A DNA stretch of 64,000 bases from Pseudobutyrivibrio sp. YE44 (GTDB lineage Bacteria; Bacillota; Clostridia; Lachnospirales; Lachnospiraceae), in contig NZ_FMXT01000009.1 in assembly GCF_900104335.1 (NCBI RefSeq), positions 1 to 64,000 on the forward strand, written 5' to 3'. The notes beneath the pieces were generated by a model. It saw only the letters and a program-made list of their open reading frames with translations, was not told the DNA's origin and did not search any database. The position numbers and the translations under genes were made by a program. Position 1 is the first letter of the stretch; each line of letters begins with the position of its first letter. Positions 1 to 7,839 of the stretch are shown here, piece by piece.

Positions 1-511
1 TCTGGTTCTGTCAAAGTATAGGAATTTGTATTTTCTAAATGCTACACTGCGCTTTCTTTATGGTAGGTGTCTTTTAAATTCATTGCACCTTGGGCGCTAC
101 AGTATGTATTGCACAGACACACACTATTTTTAGTAATGCTCCACATCAGAGTATATAACTATCAGTTGCTGGAATTTGTAGTGCGCTTAGTAAAATAAAA
201 AGCAGGTTTTGAATGAATAGGCAGCAGCCGCTAGGACGACGGCTGCAGTGGTCACTTGAGACACGATGTTGAATGTGCCACGGTGACTATACATACAAAA
301 CCTGCTTTTTTAATTTTACTTAGCAAGCGGAGTATGGAAGCAACTGATAGTTATATACTCTGAGGGGGGGAGCAGTAGTTATACTTACAAGTGTCTGGGC
401 TATACATACAGTAGCTTCAAAGTGCAACACCAATTAAAAGTCACCTACTAAAAGCTCGTTTGTAGCATTAAGAAAATGCATAATTCCTATCCATATTATG
501 ACAGTACCAGA
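1..511. repeat. Very large imperfect inverted repeat (about 210-base arms)
   Basis: Bases 1-211 align with the reverse complement of 297-511 over their whole length. The best block is 25 of 25 bases (146-170 against 339-363); the inner ends share the AGCAGGTTTTG sequence, and the outer ends share TCTGGT-CTGTCA. Mismatches and small indels are spread throughout. The loop at 212-296 holds two smaller hairpins, one with arms GCAGCCG/CGGCTGC. The left arm runs off the window, so the true size is unknown. No plausible gene lies inside. It could be a decayed foldback or MITE-like element, or a large structured RNA; the sequence alone does not decide. Confidence 0.8.
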
Positions 512-627
512 GGGAGGACAGCGCGGCGGTGGGCTGGGACCAAGGGCAGGGGCGCCAGTGGATTTAAATTTTTTCATGGTATCAGAGCGGCAGCAAGAAG
601 GAATCTGTGTAAAAATGTGCATTTTTA

Positions 628-656
628 TTGACAGTGGCTAGTGGACGTGGTATTGT
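628..656 (+). promoter_or_regulatory. Sigma-A type promoter of the thiT leader
   Basis: A perfect TTGACA at 628-633 is followed after 17 bases by TATTGT at 651-656. It lies about 25 bases upstream of the TPP aptamer, the expected place for the start of a riboswitch-controlled transcript. Confidence 0.7.
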
Positions 657-677
657 TTCTCTAGTTAAACTTAATAA

Positions 678-760
678 CACGCTAGGGGCGCATTTTTGCT
701 GAGAGGTGATTTCACCGACCCTTATCACTTGAACTGGATAATACCAGCGTAAGGAAGCTT
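678..760 (+). promoter_or_regulatory. TPP (thiamine pyrophosphate) riboswitch aptamer
   Basis: The conserved TPP-sensing (THI box) blocks occur in order: AGGGGCGC near 684, GCTGAGAGG at 698, the ACCC block at 718-721, GAACTGGATAATACCAGCGTA at 731-751 and a GGAA near the end. The following gene is a thiamine transporter, which fits. P1 looks short (GCT 681-683 with AGC 756-758). Confidence 0.93.
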
Positions 761-769
761 TTTTTGATG

Positions 770-804
770 ATCTCCTAGCACACGTATGAAGGGAGATTTT
801 TTTT
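770..804 (+). terminator. Riboswitch expression platform: hairpin with T-run overlapping the ribosome site
   Basis: ATCTCC (770-775) can pair with GGAGAT (792-797), followed by a run of eight Ts that ends just before the thiT ATG at 808. The right arm GGAG is also the only Shine-Dalgarno candidate. CCTAGC (774-779) is complementary to GCTAGG (681-686) at the 5' edge of the aptamer, so a competing antiterminator pairing is possible. Confidence 0.65.
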
Positions 805-807
805 ATT

Positions 808-1377
808 ATGATTAATCATGTTTCTTCAAATGAAAAAGGAAAAGTTAGTTTTACCGCTAAGCAGTTAGCTTTTTGCGCAGTTGCTATGGCTCTTGCATTT
901 GTTCTATCCAACATTAAGGTGTTTAAATTCCCTACTGGCGGTTCCATCACTGCATTTTCAATGCTTGTGGCTTGTCTTCCAGGATTCTTCTTCGGTCCAC
1001 TTGTAGGCATCGTAACCGGCGTTGCCTACGGACTTTTAAACCTTATTGTTGATCCATACATTTTGTTCCCTGCACAGGTTATCGTTGATTATATCCTGGC
1101 CTTCGGTGCTCTTGGCCTTTCAGGATTCTTTTCTAATCAAAAATTCGGACTTGTAAAGGGATATGTCGTTGCTGTCCTCGGTCGATATGTTTTCGCAGTT
1201 CTCTCTGGATGGATTTTCTTCGGCGAATATGCATGGGATGGATGGAATCCACTTGCCTACTCCCTGGTATATAACGCAATTTACATCTTCGCAGAAGCAG
1301 GTGTAACACTTGTGGTTCTATTCCTTCCACCAGTACGTACCATGATGAAAAAACTCAAGGACATGGCAACAAACTAG
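808..1377 (+). CDS. thiT: Thiamine transporter, ECF S-component ThiT
   Basis: This 189-residue integral membrane protein is the substrate-binding subunit of an energy-coupling factor (ECF) transporter and captures thiamine for uptake. Five to six hydrophobic segments span residues 16-175. Family hallmarks include GGSITAFSML (about 45-54), the VIVDYILAFGALG region (about 91-103), a GRYVFAVLSGWIFF block and the C-terminal SLVYNAIYIFAE segment with conserved aromatic and acidic residues that bind thiamine in known ThiT proteins. No ATPase or EcfT gene is nearby, which is normal because S-components share a common ECF module. The upstream TPP riboswitch means expression should fall when thiamine pyrophosphate is abundant. 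The ATG follows the leader directly, and the length is usual for the family. Confidence 0.95.
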   Translation: MINHVSSNEKGKVSFTAKQLAFCAVAMALAFVLSNIKVFKFPTGGSITAFSMLVACLPGFFFGPLVGIVTGVAYGLLNLIVDPYILFPAQVIVDYILAFGALGLSGFFSNQKFGLVKGYVVAVLGRYVFAVLSGWIFFGEYAWDGWNPLAYSLVYNAIYIFAEAGVTLVVLFLPPVRTMMKKLKDMATN

Positions 1378-1383
1378 AATATT

Positions 1384-1432
1384 ACACCTCATCAGTCACC
1401 TACGGTGACAGCTTCTCCTCGAGGAGAAGCCT
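1384..1432. repeat. Interspersed palindromic repeat, family A, copy 1
   Basis: About 49 bases beginning ACACCTCATCAGTCACC and containing two small hairpins, GTCACC/GGTGAC and GCTTCTCC/GGAGAAGC. A near-identical copy is at 15132-15180 and a shortened one at 26203-26238, all between genes. Confidence 0.85.
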
Positions 1433-1436
1433 AAAA

Positions 1437-1470
1437 AGGCTGTAGCGAACGCTACAGCCTCTATTTTTAT
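1437..1470. terminator. Bidirectional rho-independent terminator
   Basis: A perfect 10-base stem, AGGCTGTAGC/GCTACAGCCT (1437-1446 and 1451-1460), has T-rich sequence on the right and A-rich on the left. It separates the convergent thiT and acyl-ligase genes and probably serves both. Confidence 0.85.
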
Positions 1471-1474
1471 CTAA

Positions 1475-2878
1475 TTATCGCTTAATTTTTCCACTGCTAG
1501 TTTTTTCGAGTGGCTCAAAAACTAAGTTCTTTTTGTAGATTCTCTTGTATATTGGGAGCTTTGTATTGAGATCCATAATGAATTCAACAACTGTATCTGC
1601 CTGCTCCTCGTCAGTATATACTGTGGTAGCAATTCTGTCATTCTCTGCATATACCTTACATTCATATACAAGGTTGCATTTATAAAGCTCATTCTCAAGC
1701 TCTTCTGGGCTGACATTTTCGCCACCAGATAGAATAATGAGATTCTTCTTTCGGCCTGTGATGTAAACATATCCTTCCTCATCAACATAGCCTAAATCGC
1801 CTGTGTGTAAGAAGCCATCGATAAGGGCCTTTTGGGTCTCCTCTTCGTTCTTGTAATATTCCTTCATTACACTAGGACTCTTTACACAAATTTCATCCTC
1901 TATGATTTTTACTTCAACATTGTTGTCTGGTCTGCCGACAGACTTTACATGATTAATACAATCAAAGTTGAAGGTGATATTTCCACAGGATTCAGTCATG
2001 CCATAATACTGGCCATACTGAATGCCATTTTCCATAAACATCTCTACAACAGAAACATCAATTGGTGCTCCGGCTGTAACAACAAGCTTAGCATGACCAA
2101 GACGGTCAATGTGACCACGGAGAATTGATTTCTTCCAAAGGTTTAATGTGGCTGGTGTAACAGCCGCAGAGTCTATAGTCTCATTTTCCAAATCCATAAG
2201 CACATTACCAGGATTCAAGCTAAGATAGGTGGTACACTTCTTTTCAAAGTGTGTAACCCAACTCATAAATCCGCCGATGTGATAGAATGGGAAATTGGTA
2301 TAAATTCTAAGACCCTCCTCCTTTTCAAAAGGAACATTGTCATCAAACAAAGTCTTAGGATAAGCAAACATATTTCCAGCTGTGAGTACCACACCTTTTG
2401 GTCTTCCTGTGGTGCCAGAGGTATAAACTAGGAATGCTGGCTCATCTTTTTCATCATCTGTAAAATCCTTAAGGTCAATTGTTTTTTCTGAGGCTTTAAG
2501 AACTTCAGACTTATTAAGAAGAGTCGCCTTCAAATTACATTCTGATAATAAATCATTATCTACAATCAAATACTCAATATCAGAGTTTTCAACCTCGTAC
2601 TGAATATTATCAATACTCTCATGAATATTTAAAGGAACCACAATGGCTCTGCTAAATACAATTGCAGCAAGCATTAGGGTATATTCATAAGAAGAATCAC
2701 AATACAAACCTATGCGTTTGCCCTTTAAGTCTCCAACAATCTGCTGTAGATTGTAAGCGCACTGACATACCTTTTCATAATACTCCTGAAAAGAAACATC
2801 ATAGGTTTCCTCCCCATTTAGAATTCGATAAGCAGGAAAGCTTCCCCACTTTTGAATACCTTCTAAAAATAAAACCAT
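1475..2878 (-). CDS. AMP-forming acyl/aminoacyl ligase (acyl-activating enzyme)
   Basis: This 467-residue adenylate-forming enzyme activates a carboxylic acid as an acyl-AMP and passes it to a thiol, here most likely the adjacent carrier protein. The P-loop-like motif YTSGTTGRPKG is at about 152-162, followed by the YYGMTES adenine/substrate loop, HTGDLGY with the ribose-binding Asp, the GRKKNLIILSGGENVSPEELE hinge and the C-terminal SSGKIKR catalytic Lys. The length is slightly short for an acyl-CoA synthetase and close to that of DltA-like ligases. The ATG has a GAGGTGA site 8 bases upstream. It is the last gene of a three-gene operon with an ACP and a membrane acyltransferase, so it probably loads the carrier for export-coupled acylation. 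The acid cannot be read from the sequence. Confidence 0.85.
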   Translation of the reverse strand: MVLFLEGIQKWGSFPAYRILNGEETYDVSFQEYYEKVCQCAYNLQQIVGDLKGKRIGLYCDSSYEYTLMLAAIVFSRAIVVPLNIHESIDNIQYEVENSDIEYLIVDNDLLSECNLKATLLNKSEVLKASEKTIDLKDFTDDEKDEPAFLVYTSGTTGRPKGVVLTAGNMFAYPKTLFDDNVPFEKEEGLRIYTNFPFYHIGGFMSWVTHFEKKCTTYLSLNPGNVLMDLENETIDSAAVTPATLNLWKKSILRGHIDRLGHAKLVVTAGAPIDVSVVEMFMENGIQYGQYYGMTESCGNITFNFDCINHVKSVGRPDNNVEVKIIEDEICVKSPSVMKEYYKNEEETQKALIDGFLHTGDLGYVDEEGYVYITGRKKNLIILSGGENVSPEELENELYKCNLVYECKVYAENDRIATTVYTDEEQADTVVEFIMDLNTKLPIYKRIYKKNLVFEPLEKTSSGKIKR

Positions 2879-2955
2879 TAATTATGTCACCTCTATGTAT
2901 TTCTTGGGTTAAATTTATATTTTTGCTGGCCAAATATAGCATCGCCAGAAATATT

Positions 2956-3180
2956 CTATGCAATAAGTTCTACCATATCAGCCACTGTTTCAACTGATAG
3001 CAATTCTTTTTCGCTTAACTTTACAGAAAACTCCTTCTCGATTTTTGACACAATGGACATAATCTCGAGAGATGATAAATCTAAATCATCCATGAAAGAG
3101 CTATCTACGTTAATCTCATCAACAGGAATGTCAGCCACATCCTCAATAATTAACTGGATTTTTTCAAGCTTTGCTTCCAT
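2956..3180 (-). CDS. Acyl carrier protein
   Basis: This 74-residue acidic helical protein has the size and pattern of acyl or D-alanyl carrier proteins. The expected phosphopantetheine site is Ser37 in DLDLSSLEIM; the usual Asp before that Ser is replaced by Ser36, which is uncommon. A near-ideal AAAGGAGG site lies 8 bases before the ATG. The start lies 31 bases inside the 3' end of the upstream acyltransferase gene, so the two are probably translationally coupled. It sits between a membrane acyltransferase and an acyl-AMP ligase, which points to a dedicated carrier rather than the fatty-acid synthesis ACP. Holo-form conversion would need a phosphopantetheinyl transferase encoded elsewhere. 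Confidence 0.9.
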   Translation of the reverse strand: MEAKLEKIQLIIEDVADIPVDEINVDSSFMDDLDLSSLEIMSIVSKIEKEFSVKLSEKELLSVETVADMVELIA

Positions 3181-4304
3181 ACACTATTCCTCCTTTCAAT
3201 AACATCTTCGCCCTTTTCACCCTCTTGTTTATTAGAAAAATACTTCTTAACCCCGACATAGCCGTAGGCAAGAGTAAAATCTACGATTATTCTTAGGGCA
3301 ATCATCGCAAGAATTCTTGGTCCTGATGATCCTACCCATTTTTCAAAGAAATCTATCTGTACATATTTACCAATTGCAGTATATTCAATGGAATGAGCAC
3401 ATAAAACATATAAAGAATTTCTTCCCACATTTCTCAGCCCACTAGAAATCTTTCCTGTATATCTATTGAGATGTAAGAACCAATAGATTACAGCTGTAGC
3501 TGATGCTGCTGTGACAAATATTGCAATTGGTCCATAAGAATAAGTGCTGTGAGCCAAGTAGAACTCTCCACCTAATCCCTTAAAAATCAAATTGACTATA
3601 ACTGCCCCCAAAGATAGTCCAACAATCTTTTTAGTTTCAGTTAAAGATACAAAGAATTTTTCCTTCTTTGCCATATAACCTATACAAATATACAAAGTCG
3701 AAACAAGACCTTGTGAAATTGTAAAAGGAAGTCCTGGTCCAAGAGATAACGCCCAACCAATGCAAGAAATAACCAAAGATGCAACAAAAAGATTCTTGCC
3801 CTTAAAATGCTTTAAGAGTTCATTAAAAATAAGACAAGCAAGTACAAGTGCCATCATAAACCAGCATGGACCACAATCATAAATCATGTGACCGGCAATG
3901 CTAGTATCTCTAGTGACACCAACTAATCCACCTAATAACACCTTTACAGCTTCTTTGACGCTGTAAACAAAGCCACCGTACACAAAATAATTCCCTAACA
4001 CACGTGCCACTGCCGTCAGTACCACAGTGATAAAATACGGAATTAGAAGTGTCTTGTATAACCTTACAAAACATTTCTTAGTAGGGGCCTTTCTAAAGCC
4101 ATAACCGCTGACAATCATTAAGGCCGGCATGGCCGCCTCACCAAAAAAAGTCAGGACAAACGATATTACCATGGAGATAGGATTTTGGTTCCCACCTCCT
4201 ACTAAGCCATGAGTGTGACCTATAATCATGCTGAACATAACAGCACCCTTCAACAGGTCAAACATACCTAGCGTATTTTTAATTTTAAAACTACTTGTTT
4301 TCAT
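3150..4304 (-). CDS. Membrane acyltransferase, acyltransferase-3 (OafA-like) family
   Basis: This 384-residue polytopic membrane protein has about ten hydrophobic segments. Family members move acyl groups such as acetyl or succinyl across or at the membrane onto sugars and other acceptors. The N-terminal segment FDLLKGAVMFSMIIGHTHG carries the conserved His that is catalytic in the family. The ATG is preceded by AAAGGGAG. It is the first gene of an operon with an ACP and an acyl-AMP ligase; the arrangement copies the logic of DltA/DltC/DltB, but the membrane enzyme is of the acyltransferase-3 fold rather than MBOAT. The likely acceptor is a cell-surface polymer or lipid, which is inference. 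Many relatives are annotated only as fucose 4-O-acetylase-like proteins. Confidence 0.82.
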   Translation of the reverse strand: MKTSSFKIKNTLGMFDLLKGAVMFSMIIGHTHGLVGGGNQNPISMVISFVLTFFGEAAMPALMIVSGYGFRKAPTKKCFVRLYKTLLIPYFITVVLTAVARVLGNYFVYGGFVYSVKEAVKVLLGGLVGVTRDTSIAGHMIYDCGPCWFMMALVLACLIFNELLKHFKGKNLFVASLVISCIGWALSLGPGLPFTISQGLVSTLYICIGYMAKKEKFFVSLTETKKIVGLSLGAVIVNLIFKGLGGEFYLAHSTYSYGPIAIFVTAASATAVIYWFLHLNRYTGKISSGLRNVGRNSLYVLCAHSIEYTAIGKYVQIDFFEKWVGSSGPRILAMIALRIIVDFTLAYGYVGVKKYFSNKQEGEKGEDVIERRNSVWKQSLKKSS

Positions 4305-4381
4305 TTATATTGCTCCCTTTATTACATGAAAACACACTAAACCACAGTGGTCTTATGTTACCATTAGCCCCAACTATAATC

Positions 4382-4398
4382 AATGTGAATATCACATT
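4382..4398. promoter_or_regulatory. Perfect 17-base palindrome upstream of the acyltransferase operon
   Basis: AATGTGA and TCACATT flank a 3-base centre, about 80 bases upstream of the acyltransferase start. The symmetry suggests a dimeric regulator site. It resembles CRP/FNR-type half sites, but the centre is shorter than the classical 6 bases, so the regulator is unknown. Confidence 0.4.
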
Positions 4399-4440
4399 AA
4401 TTTGTATATTTTATTACACGTTTATGAAGTAATTATTCAC

Positions 4441-4467
4441 AAAAAGGCAGCCCCCTAAAGGGCTGCC
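4441..4467 (-). terminator. Terminator of the HD-GYP gene
   Basis: GGCAGCCC/GGGCTGCC stem (4446-4467), followed on the minus strand by a T-run (AAAAA at 4441-4445 on the plus strand), 30 bases after the HD-GYP stop codon. Confidence 0.85.
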
Positions 4468-4497
4468 AAATATGCTACAAATCAGCATTTTTATATA

Positions 4498-5601
4498 CTA
4501 TATACACGCTCTAATATATAAATCCGTACGTTCACGAAGATCAACAAAACTGCCATCATCAATCTTTACCAATGGACTTGATAAAGAATTATTATTAATC
4601 ATTGCAATTGTACCTCTAGAGCCATCCGAAAGAAGAACTCCTGCACCAATATACGAATGAGCAATATTCTGAAGAAATACCTGCAGAACATTCTGGTCAT
4701 ATTTTGATTTATCCTCTCGCTGGAACTGAGCAATAACCTCAAAAGGACAAATTCCTGCACGATAGCATCTATCTGCTGTCATAGCATCGTAAACATCTGT
4801 AATTGCTACAATCTTTGAATAATCGGAAATGAAATCCTTTGTTAAACCATATGGATAACCAGTACCATCATTTCTTTCATGGTGTTGGAGGGCCGCCAGT
4901 TTGATTCTTCTGTCGATTTCTGCTTCCATCAAAAGATTGTAACCAAGAAGCGGATGCTCTGCCATTCGTCCAAACTCTTCAGCTGTAAGCTTTCCAGTTT
5001 TTGTAAGTATGTAATGAGGAACTAGAGACTTGCCAATGTCGTGATACAATCCGCACATTGTCAAAACATCAAGTTCCTTTTCATCTGTGATTCCAAGCCA
5101 GGTACCACATACTCTGGAAATAATTGCCACATTAACACTATGCTTAAAGGTGGAGGTGTCTATTTCCTGCACATTAAGCATCATAGCCATAATACCAAGT
5201 CCGGTGGAATGTTTCTCAAAGACTCCCTTGATTTCAGTTATCAACTCATCATCCTTAAGTGGAACCTTTTTATCCACAAAATCTGTAACAATCTGTTCCA
5301 ATCTGTCGGAACATTTGTCATAGGCTCTTTTGAACTCGGCAAATTCAGCACTATTTGTAATTCTCCAAGACTGGGTTTCACCTATAAATTCGTCAGGAGC
5401 CTCAGGCTCAAACTTATCTACAGCCTCTTCCTCGTCTTGAATTGCCAGAGAGGTGATATTGTAATAGCTGATATGCAAAAGCTGCTGGGCCGTAATAGGC
5501 GTGCCAGCCTCTGCCAAGACTTGACCTCTAGGGCTAACAATCTTCTCAGCCAATATCATTCCCGGTTTAATTTCGCTAACATCAATCTTTTTCATACTCA
5601 C
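4498..5601 (-). CDS. HD-GYP domain protein, probable cyclic-di-GMP phosphodiesterase
   Basis: This 367-residue cytoplasmic protein has an N-terminal DUF3391-like part (about 1-55, KKIDVSEIKPGMILAEK) and an HD-GYP domain (about 150-300). The metal-binding His-Asp pair is in GLYHDIGKS (about 184-192), and the diagnostic HHERNDGTGYP is at 240-250. HD-GYP enzymes hydrolyse cyclic-di-GMP to GMP or pGpG, lowering signals for polysaccharide production and sessility. The start is GTG at 5601 or, equally likely, an in-frame ATG two codons later at 5595; GGGGTGAG overlaps this region. It stands alone between a hairpin repeat and its own terminator. A regulatory link to the surface polysaccharide genes is attractive but not shown. 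Confidence 0.9.
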   Translation of the reverse strand: MSMKKIDVSEIKPGMILAEKIVSPRGQVLAEAGTPITAQQLLHISYYNITSLAIQDEEEAVDKFEPEAPDEFIGETQSWRITNSAEFAEFKRAYDKCSDRLEQIVTDFVDKKVPLKDDELITEIKGVFEKHSTGLGIMAMMLNVQEIDTSTFKHSVNVAIISRVCGTWLGITDEKELDVLTMCGLYHDIGKSLVPHYILTKTGKLTAEEFGRMAEHPLLGYNLLMEAEIDRRIKLAALQHHERNDGTGYPYGLTKDFISDYSKIVAITDVYDAMTADRCYRAGICPFEVIAQFQREDKSKYDQNVLQVFLQNIAHSYIGAGVLLSDGSRGTIAMINNNSLSSPLVKIDDGSFVDLRERTDLYIRACI

Positions 5602-5648
5602 CCCACGAATATCTTTCCATATGATATTCTACTTTGATAATAAAAGAA

Positions 5649-5738
5649 AAGCTTGTAGCTATCAAGCTCTTATATTTCTCAAGTGATGTTTTCTATGCAG
5701 AACTGAGAAATCATAAGGCTTGATAGTGTAACAAGCTT
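5649..5738. repeat. Long hairpin repeat, family B, copy 1
   Basis: An imperfect palindrome with outer arms AAGCTTGTAGCTATCAAGC and GCTTGATAGTGTAACAAGCTT around a TTTCTCA...TGAGAAA inner stem. A second copy with the same core is at 17979-18064. It lies between the convergently placed end of the nucleoside permease gene and the start of the HD-GYP gene and may act as a transcription terminator or mRNA stabiliser. Confidence 0.8.
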
Positions 5739-5745
5739 AAGTGTT

Positions 5746-6690
5746 TTATCTAGCACCCTTATCGTATGGAATACCTTCTGCTTTTGGTGCACGAGAATTC
5801 TGTGATGTAAAAGCAAGAACGATAAGTGAAACAATGTATGGGAACATGTTGTATACAGTTCCTGAAATAGGAAGTGCATGAAGGAACCCAATACCCATAT
5901 ATACATTTGAAAGTGAGCGGAATAATGCAAAGAGCACTGCTGACCAAGCAATACGCTCTGGCTTCCACTGACCAAAAATCATAACAGCAAGAGCAAGGAA
6001 ACCTGCACCTGCTACACCGTAATCAAAGTGCCATGTTGAGTTAGCTGCGCAGATGTAGATGATTCCACCAAGTCCGCCAAGGAAACCTGACATTAAAACG
6101 CCAATGTATCTCATAGCGTATACGTTGATACCAACTGAATCTGCTGCCTGTGGATGCTCACCACATGAACGAATACGAAGTGCAAGCTTTGTCTTGTAGA
6201 AGAAAACAATAGCTACTACAAGAAGAACTGCTGCAACAACGATAAACCAGCTAAGCTGAAGCTTTCCAATGCTGAACATAAATGCATTGTGACCACGAAC
6301 ATAATCAAGCTTTGCTGAGAAATCTGTACCGCCTGAACGAGCTGTGTTGAAGCCCTTGATAATAACTGTTGCTGATGCTGTAGCAAGCATGTTAAGAGCT
6401 GTACCGATAAGTGTCTGATCAGCCTTGAAGTTGATACAAGCAACTGCAATTAAAAGTGATGAAAGCATACCAGCTACTGCTGATGCCAAAAGTGTAAGTA
6501 CAATAATTGTAAATCTTGATGCATCTGCAGGAAGAAGAACCATTACCATAGCTCCTGCCATAGCACCGAATACCATGATACCCTCAAGTCCAAGATTGAT
6601 GATACCGCTTCGCTCTGAGAACATACCGCCCAAAGCTACAAGGATAAGAACTGCTGAGAAAATAAGTGTGTATTGAATCAATAATAGCAT
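5746..6690 (-). CDS. nupQ: Nucleoside ABC transporter permease (NupQ/YufQ type)
   Basis: This 314-residue inner-membrane permease belongs to the branched-chain amino-acid/ribose-type permease superfamily and is the shorter of the two permeases in BmpA-dependent nucleoside importers. Hydrophobic segments fill most of its length, and the GGMFSERSGIINLGLEGIM block near residues 20-40 is the family signature. The ATG has AAGGAGG 7 bases upstream, only 3 bases beyond the stop of the larger permease gene. Gene order ATPase, large permease, small permease is the standard order. It is the last gene of the transporter operon. The substrates are probably purine and pyrimidine nucleosides, supported by the nearby cytidine deaminase and deoxyribose-phosphate aldolase genes. 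Confidence 0.88.
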   Translation of the reverse strand: MLLLIQYTLIFSAVLILVALGGMFSERSGIINLGLEGIMVFGAMAGAMVMVLLPADASRFTIIVLTLLASAVAGMLSSLLIAVACINFKADQTLIGTALNMLATASATVIIKGFNTARSGGTDFSAKLDYVRGHNAFMFSIGKLQLSWFIVVAAVLLVVAIVFFYKTKLALRIRSCGEHPQAADSVGINVYAMRYIGVLMSGFLGGLGGIIYICAANSTWHFDYGVAGAGFLALAVMIFGQWKPERIAWSAVLFALFRSLSNVYMGIGFLHALPISGTVYNMFPYIVSLIVLAFTSQNSRAPKAEGIPYDKGAR

Positions 6691-6693
6691 TTC

Positions 6694-7839
6694 TTACACC
6701 TCCTTTTCTTCAGCTTTTTTTGCTGTATTGTCTGGCTCTGCATTGGCGTTAACCTTTACCTTGCCAGGTCTGTTAAGTATTGTTCTGAAGAATAATACAA
6801 ATCCGCAGAGGTAGATGATGATTGAAATCATAAGATCTGCAACCTGTGGATTGTAGTAGTTTGTGTTGAGGTACTGACCACCAAGAGTGATGTACTCAAC
6901 GAAAAGTCCTGCAATGATTGCTCCGATTGGATGAAGACCACCAAGGAATGCAACAGCGATTCCGTTGAAGCCCATGCCAGGAACTGAAGATGCAATCTTG
7001 AAGTGCTCAATACCTGTAAGGTAGTAGAGGCCTGCTGCGAGTCCAGCAATTGCACCAGAAATAACAAGTGTAAGAATGATGTTACGCTTTGCATTCATAC
7101 CTGAATACTTAGCAGCATCCTTATTGTGACCTGTTGCCTTAAGCTCGTAACCAAAAGTAGTCTTGTTAAGAACTACAAGGATTACGATTGCAAGAATGAT
7201 TGTAATTGGAATAGCAATTGTCATATACTCATTGCCACCAAATACATCCTGCATAAATCCAGGTAAAAGACCTGAAGGGTTAACATCTCTGATTTCGTAT
7301 GTCTCAGACTTACTCTGATTCATACACTTTTCACCACCAAGGATGATGTTACAGATATAAAGGCCAATCCAGTTGAACATGATACCTGCAATAACCTCAT
7401 TTACATTGAAGAAGGCCTTAAATAAACCTGCTAAAAAGCCCCATAAAGCACCTGCTGCAATTGCTGCAAGAACGCAAAGGAACCAATTCCATCCAAGGGC
7501 AAGTGAAGTGTAAAGGCTGGCAATAATACCAACAGTATACTGTCCAGCAACACCGATATTGAAAAGTCCTGCCTTGTAAGCAAAGAGGATAGCCTCTGCA
7601 CAAAGGATTACAGGAACAGCCTTTACTAAGAAAGAGCCCATATACTTCATAAGTGTAGATGTGCTAGCAATACGATACTTGAAGAAGTTTACAAGGATTG
7701 CTGACATACCTTCTGCAGCATGCTCTGCATTCATGAAGCAAAGAATAACATAACCTAAAATAATACCTAAAATAGCGCACAGAATTGAAGCAAGTAATGT
7801 CTGCACGGCTGGTCTTTTGAAAAAGCTTGTCTTTTCCAT
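6694..7839 (-). CDS. nupP: Nucleoside ABC transporter permease (NupP/YufP type)
   Basis: This 381-residue polytopic membrane permease is the larger partner of the NupQ-type protein encoded next. Family features are a long first transmembrane segment (about 14-33), a FAYKAGLFNIGVAGQYTVG block (about 87-105) and an extended loop near residues 165-195 before the second half. The charged C-terminal tail (PDNTAKKAEEKEV) is cytoplasmic. Its ATG overlaps the stop codon of the ATPase gene in a TAATG arrangement, so translation is likely coupled. Together the two permeases form the membrane channel of the importer, with nucleosides delivered by the BmpA-type lipoprotein. Confidence 0.88.
   Translation of the reverse strand: MEKTSFFKRPAVQTLLASILCAILGIILGYVILCFMNAEHAAEGMSAILVNFFKYRIASTSTLMKYMGSFLVKAVPVILCAEAILFAYKAGLFNIGVAGQYTVGIIASLYTSLALGWNWFLCVLAAIAAGALWGFLAGLFKAFFNVNEVIAGIMFNWIGLYICNIILGGEKCMNQSKSETYEIRDVNPSGLLPGFMQDVFGGNEYMTIAIPITIILAIVILVVLNKTTFGYELKATGHNKDAAKYSGMNAKRNIILTLVISGAIAGLAAGLYYLTGIEHFKIASSVPGMGFNGIAVAFLGGLHPIGAIIAGLFVEYITLGGQYLNTNYYNPQVADLMISIIIYLCGFVLFFRTILNRPGKVKVNANAEPDNTAKKAEEKEV

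Noticed and set aside
434-622. Short minus-strand reading frame next to the giant palindrome
   Set aside because: It overlaps the right arm of the repeat, has no ribosome site and a composition unlike the real genes.
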